From: Clostridia bacterium
GTDB taxonomy: Bacteria; Bacillota_A; Clostridia; Christensenellales; CAG-138
DNA length: 5,171 nt
NCBI GenBank assembly: GCA_017459315.1
Contig: JAFUDD010000113.1
Span: 1 to 5,171 of the forward strand
Direction: 5' to 3'
The notes under the pieces were generated by a model, which worked only from the letters and a program-made list of their open reading frames with translations, made no database searches and was not told where the DNA came from. Shown piece by piece: positions 1-5,171 of the stretch. Every line of letters begins with the position of its first letter. Position 1 is the first letter of the stretch. A program made the translations under genes and the position numbers.

Positions 1-141
1 CGCTGCGGTGAGCGCCACGGTCGTATGCGTCGGCGCTTCTGTCGGTGCGGCGGTCGGCGCCGCAGTCGGCACGGCGGCCTGTTTGGTTCCCGCGCACGCG
101 AGACACAGCAGACACAGCAGCAGGGCAATCAATCGTTTCAT
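1..141 (-). CDS. N-terminus of a secreted lipoprotein of unknown function (partial)
   Basis: The first 47 codons of a gene that continues beyond the left edge of the window. The product starts MKRLIALLLCLLCLACAG: two basic residues, a hydrophobic core, then Cys16, as in a lipoprotein signal peptide. The lipobox is imperfect (Cys at -3, Leu at -2), so cleavage by signal peptidase I after Ala17 (ACA) is an alternative. After the signal comes a Pro/Thr/Ala linker (PTAAPTAAPTEAPT), the low-complexity spacer common after the anchor in Gram-positive lipoproteins. No functional domain is reached, so the function cannot be named. The ATG at 141-139 is supported by GGAG at 151-148, six bases upstream, and by a good promoter. 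The gene lies beyond the pot operon terminator and has its own promoter, so it is probably a separate unit and not a transporter part. Confidence 0.8.
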   Translation of the reverse strand, partial: MKRLIALLLCLLCLACAGTKQAAVPTAAPTAAPTEAPTHTTVALTAA

Positions 142-168
142 GGCTTTCTCCGTGTATATGGTACTAAG

Positions 169-197
169 AGTATAACACGCCGCGCGCCGTTTGCCAA
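169..197 (-). promoter_or_regulatory. Sigma-70/SigA type promoter for the partial lipoprotein gene
   Basis: On the minus strand there is a -35 box TTGGCA (197-192), a spacer of exactly 17 bases (191-175), and a -10 box TATACT (174-169). Each box differs from the consensus at one position (TTGACA, TATAAT). The predicted start of transcription is near 162, leaving a leader of about 20 bases that contains the GGAG ribosome binding site at 151-148. It sits just beyond the terminator of the pot operon, so it would restart transcription for the next gene. Confidence 0.75.
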
Positions 198-220
198 CCG
201 GATTTGCGCCGATATGCGCA

Positions 221-253
221 TAAAAAGATTCCCCTGCCGAGCAGGAGAATCTT
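221..253 (-). terminator. Intrinsic terminator of the pot operon
   Basis: A 13-base inverted repeat (arms 253-241 and 237-225) with a 3-base loop (240-238). In minus-strand RNA all 13 positions pair, one as a G-U wobble. In plus-strand RNA the same position is a C-A mismatch, so the structure favours the minus strand. The stem runs into a U-tract (226-222, five U, followed by A). It begins 44 bases beyond the potD stop, so it closes the pot transcript before the next promoter. Confidence 0.9.
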
Positions 254-270
254 GGTTCGTCGGATGCAGC

Positions 271-283
271 CGGGCTTTGCCCG
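271..283 (-). other. Small GC-rich hairpin in the potD 3' untranslated region
   Basis: A perfect 5-base inverted repeat CGGGC / GCCCG around a 3-base loop, 14 bases past the potD stop and upstream of the main terminator in the transcript. It has no U-tract, so it is not a terminator alone. It could add 3'-end stability, or it may be chance in GC-rich DNA. Confidence 0.3.
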
Positions 284-297
284 ATTCAGCCGTGCGC

Positions 298-1416
298 TCA
301 ATTTCCCATCGCGCTCTTGAATTCGCTCCAAGCCGCGTTGTAGGTTTCGATGAAGCTGCCGAGATCGTGATAGACCGAGCAGCGCGCGAGCGTTTCGTCG
401 GAGGGATTGAACACCTCGTTCTCGGTGAAATCTTCATCGAGGAGGTTCATCGCGGCCTCGTTCGGGGTCGAATAGTAGATGAACTCGGTATTGCGCGCGG
501 CAAGGTTCGCGTCATTCAGGAAGTTGATGAACGCATGCGCGGCCTCGACGTTCTTCGCGGTCTTGGGGATCACGACGTTATCGAACCAAACGTTGCTGCC
601 CTCCTTCGGGATCACATACGCGAGGTCCTCGTTCTCCTCCATGCACAGGATCGCGTCGCCCGCATAGATGACGGCGAGCGCGGCCTTGTTGTTCATCATC
701 GAGGAACGGATGTTGTCTGTGCCGCAGCCCTTGAGAAGCGGGATCTGCTTGATCAGCTCGTCCTTGGCCTGTGCGATCTCGTCCGGGTACTTGGAGTTCA
801 TGTCATAGCCGAGGCGGAGCAGAGAGATGGCAAGCGCGTCGCGGATCGAATCATACTGCCAGATCTGGCCCTTATACTTTTCGTTCCAGAGGATATCCCA
901 GCTGTCAACCTCTTCGTCCACCATCTTGGTGTTGTAGAGGATGCCGATCGTTCCCCACATATACGGCAGGGAATACTTGTTGCCGGGGTCGAACGTATTG
1001 GTCACGTCGTACATACGCTGCGAAATGTTCTTTGCGTTCGGGATCTTCGCCATATCGAGCGGCTGCAGCAGATCGTCCGCGATCAGCTTTTCGATGATGT
1101 AGTCCGACGGGAAGCACATATCGTAGGGGTTATCCGCCGAGCGCAGCTTGATCAGCATTTCCTCGTTGCTCGTCATTTCGACGTAATTGACCTTCACGCC
1201 GGTCTCGTTTTCGAAGATCGTGATCAGTTCGGGGTCGATGTATTCGCCCCAGTTGAGGATGTTCAGCGTGCCGCCGATGTTTTCATACTGATCGCCGTCG
1301 GCAAAGCTGTAATCCGGTTCTTCCTCGTCGCCGTTCGCGGCGGGGGCGTTGTTCGAGCAGGCGACAAATGCCGTCAGCATCACGAGCGCAAGCGCAAATG
1401 CCAAAATCTTTTTCAT
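298..1416 (-). CDS. potD: Spermidine/putrescine-binding lipoprotein PotD
   Basis: Extracytoplasmic substrate-binding component of the polyamine ABC importer, 372 residues. It is predicted to be anchored by lipid outside the membrane and to hand polyamine to PotB-PotC. Residues 1-20 form a lipoprotein signal ending FVAC (Cys20), followed by an acidic linker. The mature part has PotD family landmarks: LNILNWGEYI (51-60), FENETGVKV (68-76), a PSDY segment (103-106), YKGQIW (181-186), PKEGSNVWFDN (270-280), INFLNDAN (297-304) and a YSTPNE segment (315-320). Aligned by eye to E. coli PotD, polyamine contacts correspond to Trp56, Tyr59, Ser104, Tyr106, Trp277, Asp279 and Tyr315. E. coli Asp168, Trp229 and Gln327 seem to be Ser190, Tyr251 and Tyr349, so substrate preference (spermidine, putrescine or other) is open. 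The ATG overlaps the potC stop (ATGA), and GGGAGG at 1431-1426 lies nine bases upstream. Last gene of the operon, before the terminator. Confidence 0.95.
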   Translation of the reverse strand: MKKILAFALALVMLTAFVACSNNAPAANGDEEEPDYSFADGDQYENIGGTLNILNWGEYIDPELITIFENETGVKVNYVEMTSNEEMLIKLRSADNPYDMCFPSDYIIEKLIADDLLQPLDMAKIPNAKNISQRMYDVTNTFDPGNKYSLPYMWGTIGILYNTKMVDEEVDSWDILWNEKYKGQIWQYDSIRDALAISLLRLGYDMNSKYPDEIAQAKDELIKQIPLLKGCGTDNIRSSMMNNKAALAVIYAGDAILCMEENEDLAYVIPKEGSNVWFDNVVIPKTAKNVEAAHAFINFLNDANLAARNTEFIYYSTPNEAAMNLLDEDFTENEVFNPSDETLARCSVYHDLGSFIETYNAAWSEFKSAMGN

Positions 1417-2294
1417 GCCACATTTCCTCCCTTGTCCTTGAGTTTGACTTTCTTGCTTTGGATCTCATACTCATGCTCCTTGGCGAGCCGACGGAAATTC
1501 ACGATCAGCAGCAGGGACACGAGCGGTACGAAGATCACGGTTGCCAGCGCCGGGTTCACGCCCCTTGCGCCGCGCGCCGCGGAATAGATATAGACCGAAA
1601 GAACGCTCTTGAGGTCGGATACAAAGTAGCTGACCACGAAGTCGTCCAGCGACATCGTCAGCGCCATGACAAAGCCCGACGTGATGCCCGGCATGATGTC
1701 CGGAATCACGGCTTTCATCAGCGCCTGCATCGGGGAGCAGCCGAGGTCCATCGCGGCCTCATACAGAAGATCGGAGCTTTGGCGAAGCCGCGGCATGACC
1801 GAGAAGATCACGTACGGGATGCTGAAGCTGATATGCGCGATCAAAAGCTTTGCAAAGTCCCCGACCTGCCGCGCGCCGAGCTCGGCCAAGAGCCCGTTGA
1901 CGAACGCGAACAGCATCATGAACGTGATGCCGGTAACCAGGTCCGGGTTGACCATCGGGAGCTGCGAGATATTCAGCACGACGTTGCGCGTGCGCTTTTT
2001 CATCGCATAGATGCCGATGGCGGCGGCGGTGCCGATCAGCGTAGCGGCGACGCTCGTGATGCCCGCGACCTCCAGGGTCAAAAGCAGCGACTGCCCCGCT
2101 TCGCCGGTGAACAGCGTCATGTAGTTATGCAGCGTGAAGCCTTTCCAGTTGCCGAGGTTCGCATAGGAGATGCGCTTGCCGACCGTGAAATCGTTGAACG
2201 AGAACACGATCAGATAGATGATCGGCACATAAAGGAAGAACAGCATCAGCGCGAGATACACATATTTGAAGGAACGACCGAGCTTTTTCACCAC
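1413..2294 (-). CDS. potC: Polyamine ABC transporter permease PotC
   Basis: One of the two membrane subunits that form the polyamine channel with PotB; 293 residues. About six membrane segments are visible by hydrophobicity: roughly 11-33, 68-97, 117-138, 147-168, 197-219 and 248-267. The binding-protein-dependent permease (EAA) motif, which docks onto the ATPase, is at about 179-200: EAAMDLGCSPMQALMKAVIP. It is followed by the SLDDFVVSYF stretch typical of PotC. The C-terminus is a basic cytoplasmic tail (KKVKLKDK). The start is a GTG: either GTG at 2294-2292 (used here) or the next codon, GTG at 2291-2289, which would overlap the potB TGA as GTGA. A GGGGG purine run at 2305-2301 lies six or nine bases upstream of these. 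Overlap with potB upstream and potD downstream points to translational coupling. Confidence 0.95.
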   Translation of the reverse strand: MVKKLGRSFKYVYLALMLFFLYVPIIYLIVFSFNDFTVGKRISYANLGNWKGFTLHNYMTLFTGEAGQSLLLTLEVAGITSVAATLIGTAAAIGIYAMKKRTRNVVLNISQLPMVNPDLVTGITFMMLFAFVNGLLAELGARQVGDFAKLLIAHISFSIPYVIFSVMPRLRQSSDLLYEAAMDLGCSPMQALMKAVIPDIMPGITSGFVMALTMSLDDFVVSYFVSDLKSVLSVYIYSAARGARGVNPALATVIFVPLVSLLLIVNFRRLAKEHEYEIQSKKVKLKDKGGNVA

Positions 2295-3100
2295 ATCTGT
2301 CCCCCTTCCTGCTGATCCTTGTCAAAGTAGTTCATGATCAGCGTGGATACGACCACGCACAGCAGCAGGATCAGCGACAGCGTGGAGCCCACCGCATAGT
2401 CGCCCTGCCCGGAGAGCTGCTTAAACGCCAGCTCGATTTCGTTGCCGTACAGGTTATACTTGCCGTTGCCGATCAGCGTCGGGACCGTGAACGCCGTGAT
2501 CGCCGGGATGAACACCATCGTGATGCCCGACACAATGCCCGGCACCGACAGCGGCAGGATCACGCGGAAGAACGTCGTGATGCCGTTCGCGCCGAGGTCG
2601 TGCGCGGCCTCCAAAAGGTTCTTGTCCAGCTTTGCCAGCGTGTTGTACAGCGGCATGATCATAAACGGCAGGAAGTTATAGAAGAGCACCAACAGCACCG
2701 CGCCCTCGCTGCCGGTCAGCGTGCCGTTCTTCATGCCCAGCAGGTTCGGCAGAAAGTATTCGAGGATCGCCTGCCATGCGTAGGTGCGCAGCACGAAGTT
2801 CATCCACATCGGCACAAAGAACAGCACCGAAATGAACCCCGCGACGGACTTCTTCATGTTCGACAGGATGTAAGCGATCGGGTAGCCGAGCAAGAGGCAG
2901 ATCCCCGTGGTTTTCAGCGCGATCTCCACGCTGATCCACAGCACGTTCCACCGCCCCGCGTCCGACAGCGTCTGCCAGAACTTGGTCAGCGTCCAGTCGC
3001 CGTTGACGTTCACCGCATAATAGAAGATGAACAGCATCGGCGCGGCGATAAACAGCACCATCCATACGATGTACGGATAGGCAAAGACTCTGCGCTTCAT
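2288..3100 (-). CDS. potB: Polyamine ABC transporter permease PotB
   Basis: Partner permease of PotC, 270 residues, close to the family's usual 270-290. Hydrophobic segments lie near residues 8-30, 53-80, 86-108, 131-155, 184-210 and 238-257. The EAA loop at about 164-183 reads EAAHDLGANGITTFFRVILP and is the expected contact with PotA. The reading frame is open further upstream, but that extension lies inside potA and looks like an Arg/Ser-rich shadow. The ATG at 3100-3098 is chosen because MKRRVFAYPYIVWMV is a normal PotB N-terminus and GAGGAG (3113-3108) lies seven bases before it. The gene starts four bases after the potA stop. Its last codons overlap the potC start. Confidence 0.95.
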   Translation of the reverse strand: MKRRVFAYPYIVWMVLFIAAPMLFIFYYAVNVNGDWTLTKFWQTLSDAGRWNVLWISVEIALKTTGICLLLGYPIAYILSNMKKSVAGFISVLFFVPMWMNFVLRTYAWQAILEYFLPNLLGMKNGTLTGSEGAVLLVLFYNFLPFMIMPLYNTLAKLDKNLLEAAHDLGANGITTFFRVILPLSVPGIVSGITMVFIPAITAFTVPTLIGNGKYNLYGNEIELAFKQLSGQGDYAVGSTLSLILLLCVVVSTLIMNYFDKDQQEGGQMW

Positions 3101-3104
3101 CGGC

Positions 3105-4484
3105 TCACTCCTCTTTGTCGGCCAGCACAATGTCCGCCGCATCGACCACAATGCCGATTTCCTCGCCGTCCTCCATGAACTCGTCGGAATGCGCGATCCA
3201 GTCGTTCTCCTCGCAGGAAACCGTGACCTCATAGTGCGTGCCGAGGAACATGCAGGCGCGGACCGTACCGGTCAGCTTCGCATCCTGCGGCGCGACAAGC
3301 TGCACCTTTTCGGGCGCGATCTCCGCGAGCGCGATCTCCTTGTTATCGTATTCGTCGAGATCGTTTGCCGCAAAGCCGACGTTGTCGATATAAACCATGC
3401 CCTCGCTCGGCCACACCTCGGCGTCGAACAGGTTGGTTGCCCGTGTCTTTTTCATGACGTGGATCGCATCCGGCGGGATCGAGATGCCGACCTGCTGCCC
3501 GACGGCCGCATAGTCGGTCGAATGGACGACCCATTCATAGCCGCCGCAGTCCACGTCGATCTCATAATGCACGCCCATGAACACGACCGAAACGACCTTG
3601 CCGGAGATGCGCGCGTCCTTCGGATCGACGATGTCGATATCCTCCGGGCGGATCACCACGTCCACCTCGACGTTCTTGCCGAAGCCCGCGTCCACGCACG
3701 GGAAGACCATGCCCTTCATGCGCACCTTGTAATCGTCGAGCATGACGCCGGGGACGATGTTGCTCTCGCCGATGAAGTCCGCGACGAACGGGTTCTTCGG
3801 CTCGTTGTAGATATCGGTCGGCTTGCCGATCTGCTGGATCACGCCGTCCTTCATGACCACGATCGTGTCGGACATCGTCAGCGCCTCCTCCTGGTCGTGC
3901 GTGACGTAGATGAACGTGATGCCGAGCTGCCGCTGCATCCGCTTCAGCTCCACCTGCATTTCCTTGCGGAGCTTCAGGTCCAGAGCGCCGAGCGGTTCGT
4001 CCAGAAGCAGCACCTTCGGCTCATTCACAAGCGCCCGCGCGATGGCGACGCGCTGCTGCTGACCGCCGGAAAGCTGGTCGATCCAGCGCTTGCCGTAGCC
4101 CTCCAGATTGACGAGCTTCAGCATGGCGTTGACCTTTTCTTCGATCTTGTCCTTCGGCGTCTTTTTGATCTTGAGGCCGAAGGCGATGTTGTCGTGCACA
4201 TTGAGGTGCGGGAACAGCGCGTACTTTTGGAAGACCGTATTGATCTCGCGCTTGTGCGGCGGGACCTTGGCGATATCCACGCCGTTCATTTTGATCATGC
4301 CGGAGGACGGCATAATGAAGCCCGCGATACACCTGAGCAGCGTCGTTTTGCCGCAGCCGGACGGCCCGAGCAGCGTTAAAAACTCGCCGTCGTTGATGTA
4401 GAGATTGACATGCTCGAGCGCCACATCGCCCGCGTAGTCCTTGGAAATGTCGATCAGCTCGATCAAATGCTTTTGCTGTTCCAT
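3105..4484 (-). CDS. potA: Polyamine ABC transporter ATPase PotA with a duplicated C-terminal regulatory domain
   Basis: Cytoplasmic ATPase that powers PotB-PotC. All nucleotide-binding motifs are intact: Walker [10 protein letters not shown] (40-48), Q-loop Gln86, signature LSGGQQQR (138-145), Walker B LLLDEP (159-164), D-loop GALD (166-169) and switch His196 (THDQEE). The product is 459 residues, whereas PotA is usually about 350-380. The excess is explained by a second copy of the C-terminal TOBE-type domain. Copy 1 spans about 241-346 ([20 protein letters not shown]) and copy 2 about 350-457 (IAPEKV, FLGTHYE, DIVLADK). They are roughly one-third identical over about 70 aligned positions, with little gapping. 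Copy 2 has lost the Arg of the RPE motif. The ATG at 4484-4482 has GAGGGG (4496-4491) six bases upstream. An in-frame ATG at 4517 has no ribosome site and lies in the dyad region, so it was not used. First transporter gene, after the regulator. Confidence 0.96.
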   Translation of the reverse strand: MEQQKHLIELIDISKDYAGDVALEHVNLYINDGEFLTLLGPSGCGKTTLLRCIAGFIMPSSGMIKMNGVDIAKVPPHKREINTVFQKYALFPHLNVHDNIAFGLKIKKTPKDKIEEKVNAMLKLVNLEGYGKRWIDQLSGGQQQRVAIARALVNEPKVLLLDEPLGALDLKLRKEMQVELKRMQRQLGITFIYVTHDQEEALTMSDTIVVMKDGVIQQIGKPTDIYNEPKNPFVADFIGESNIVPGVMLDDYKVRMKGMVFPCVDAGFGKNVEVDVVIRPEDIDIVDPKDARISGKVVSVVFMGVHYEIDVDCGGYEWVVHSTDYAAVGQQVGISIPPDAIHVMKKTRATNLFDAEVWPSEGMVYIDNVGFAANDLDEYDNKEIALAEIAPEKVQLVAPQDAKLTGTVRACMFLGTHYEVTVSCEENDWIAHSDEFMEDGEEIGIVVDAADIVLADKEE

Positions 4485-4496
4485 GCGTTGCCCCTC

Positions 4497-4517
4497 ATCA
4501 TAATGGAATATTGTCAT
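4497..4517. promoter_or_regulatory. Candidate operator: AT-rich imperfect dyad before potA
   Basis: Two 8-base half-sites, ATCATAAT (4497-4504) and ATTGTCAT (4510-4517), pair at six of eight positions around a 5-base centre. The 21 bases are about three-quarters A/T in otherwise GC-rich DNA. The dyad ends right against the potA ribosome binding site. It could be a binding site for the XRE regulator encoded next door, but binding is inferred only from position, symmetry and composition. Confidence 0.3.
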
Positions 4518-4535
4518 GCCGGACTTGCCGGCAAG
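4517..4535 (-). repeat. GC-rich dyad / possible mRNA hairpin between the regulator gene and potA
   Basis: Contains a perfect 12-base palindrome CTTGCCGGCAAG (4524-4535). Overlapping it is a 6-base stem TGCCGG / CCGGCA with a 5-base loop (4533-4517 read on the minus strand). No U-tract follows, so it is not an intrinsic terminator. It may be an operator, or an mRNA stem that separates expression of the regulator from potA. Confidence 0.4.
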
Positions 4536-4545
4536 GTTCGTTTTC

Positions 4546-5094
4546 TCAGAACGACGGCGGTGTGCTCACCCAGAGCACCTTGGCCGCGGTCTTGCCCGTG
4601 TTCCGCAAATAATGCACGCCCGTCGGCCGAAGGTAGAAGCTCGATCCGCGCGATACGCGGTACTTTTTCTCGCCGTCGATCAGCGTGACCGCGCCGGTCA
4701 ATACATAGCCGAACTCCTCGCCCTCATGCGGGTCGCGCTCCTCGGTTTCGGCGCCCGGCTCGACCGTGACGAGAATCGGCTCCAGCGCGTTCTTTTGCGC
4801 GTTGGTGACGAGCCACGTGATGTGCTCGCCCTCGGTGTCCTTTTCGAACATATCGTCCGGCGTGTAGACGACGCGTTCCGCCTTGCGGTCGTTGAAGAAG
4901 GAGGAAATGTCGGTGCCGAGCGCCTCCAATATGTCCATCAGCGTGGCGATGGACGGGCTTGTCACGTCGTTTTCGAGCTGTGAGATAAAGCCCTTTGTCA
5001 GCTCCGTGCGCGACGCCAGCTCCTCCTGCGTGAGACCGAGCCGCAGCCGCATGTCCCTGATCTTCCGTCCGATTTCCGGTCTGCCCGATTCCAT
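4546..5094 (-). CDS. XRE-family transcriptional regulator with C-terminal cupin sensor domain
   Basis: A 182-residue DNA-binding regulator. Residues 8-62 are an XRE helix-turn-helix: helix [10 protein letters not shown] (21-30), recognition helix [10 protein letters not shown] (33-42), then [15 protein letters not shown]. Residues about 107-177 are a cupin_2 barrel. Motif 1 is [13 protein letters not shown] (122-134), with His123 and Glu127 as possible metal or ligand residues. Motif 2 is [11 protein letters not shown] (155-165), with His161 and Asn165. This architecture is that of PuuR and related regulators of putrescine use, and such genes commonly sit beside pot operons in Firmicutes. Here it is 61 bases upstream of potA on the same strand, so it is probably co-transcribed and regulates the operon in response to polyamine. 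The ligand, and whether it represses or activates, cannot be read from sequence. The ATG at 5094 follows an AAGGGGTGA ribosome site, with the GGGG core (5107-5104) nine bases upstream. Confidence 0.93.
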   Translation of the reverse strand: MESGRPEIGRKIRDMRLRLGLTQEELASRTELTKGFISQLENDVTSPSIATLMDILEALGTDISSFFNDRKAERVVYTPDDMFEKDTEGEHITWLVTNAQKNALEPILVTVEPGAETEERDPHEGEEFGYVLTGAVTLIDGEKKYRVSRGSSFYLRPTGVHYLRNTGKTAAKVLWVSTPPSF

Positions 5095-5171
5095 GGCCGT
5101 TCACCCCTTTCGATGTGTCCGAGAACCGATCTGCTCCGTGCTTCGCAAAGTTTGGTATTTCTGAACCGGAG
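5095..5171 (-). other. Leader of the regulator gene; no clear promoter in view
   Basis: These 77 bases hold the ribosome binding site (AAGGGGTGA, ending at 5102) but no paired -35/-10 boxes with normal spacing. The operon promoter is probably beyond the right edge or non-canonical. GAACCG occurs twice, 40 bases apart (5123-5128 and 5163-5168), which is too short to call a site. Confidence 0.4.

Noticed and set aside
25..1587. A 520-codon open frame on the plus strand across the lipoprotein gene, terminator, potD and part of potC
   Set aside because: It is the antisense shadow of GC-rich genes: Arg/His/Val/Asp-rich, no domain, no ribosome site, and it crosses a clear terminator and promoter of the other strand.
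1368..2315. A 315-codon open frame on the plus strand opposite potC
   Set aside because: Arg/His/Asp/Gln-rich antisense shadow with no recognisable motif. potC explains the region.
3101..3232. An N-terminal extension of potB upstream of its ATG at 3100
   Set aside because: It lies within potA in another frame, has an Arg/Ser-rich non-membrane composition, and would remove the normal PotB start that has a GAGGAG site.
3189..4379. A 396-codon open frame on the plus strand opposite potA
   Set aside because: Repetitive His/Asp/Val/Leu/Arg composition typical of the reverse frame of a GC-rich gene. potA on the opposite strand carries every ABC motif.
4485..4517. A longer potA starting at the ATG at 4517
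   Set aside because: No Shine-Dalgarno precedes it, and the 11 extra residues come from the dyad and ribosome site region. The ATG at 4484 has GAGGGG at the right distance.
4497..4534. An internal promoter before potA (TATGAT or TATTCC as a -10)
   Set aside because: No acceptable -35 box lies 16-18 bases upstream of TATGAT. A start from it would fall on the ribosome binding site. The TTGCCG-TATTCC pairing matches the consensus poorly.
5123..5168. A GAACCG direct repeat 40 bases apart upstream of the regulator
   Set aside because: Six bases in GC-rich DNA is expected by chance, and there is no flanking symmetry.

Overview
The window holds a compact spermidine/putrescine ABC importer operon read entirely from the minus strand, from high to low coordinates: an XRE-cupin regulator, potA, potB, potC and potD. 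It ends at a strong intrinsic terminator. A separate promoter follows, driving the start of a lipoprotein gene that runs off the left edge.

The GC content is high (near 60% by eye). Start sites have good Shine-Dalgarno sequences (GAGGAG, GGGAGG, GAGGGG), and the signal peptides are short and of lipoprotein type (MKKILAFALALVMLTAFVAC). The regulator-potABCD order together with these features points to a GC-rich member of the Firmicutes/Clostridia, perhaps a gut Oscillospiraceae-like lineage. That placement is inference from style and gene order, not a database result.

Layout. 5171-5095: leader of the regulator with its ribosome binding site, no convincing promoter inside the window. 5094-4546: HTH-cupin regulator. 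4545-4485: a 61-base gap with a GC-rich dyad and an AT-rich imperfect dyad, the best place here for an operator or leader structure. 4484-3105: potA ATPase. 3100-2288: potB permease. 2294-1413: potC permease, overlapping the end of potB. 1416-298: potD binding lipoprotein, overlapping potC by ATGA. 297-142: a small hairpin, an intrinsic terminator, and a sigma-70 type promoter (TTGGCA, 17-base spacer, TATACT). 141-1: N-terminus of a second lipoprotein.

How it works together: PotD, tethered outside the membrane, should capture polyamine and deliver it to the PotB-PotC channel. PotA hydrolyses ATP at the inner face. The cytoplasmic regulator probably senses a polyamine or related metabolite through its cupin domain and adjusts expression.

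The most notable departure from the textbook system is in PotA. Its whole C-terminal regulatory (TOBE-type) domain appears twice in tandem, giving a 459-residue ATPase instead of about 350-380. No mobile element, CRISPR array, tRNA or rRNA was seen.
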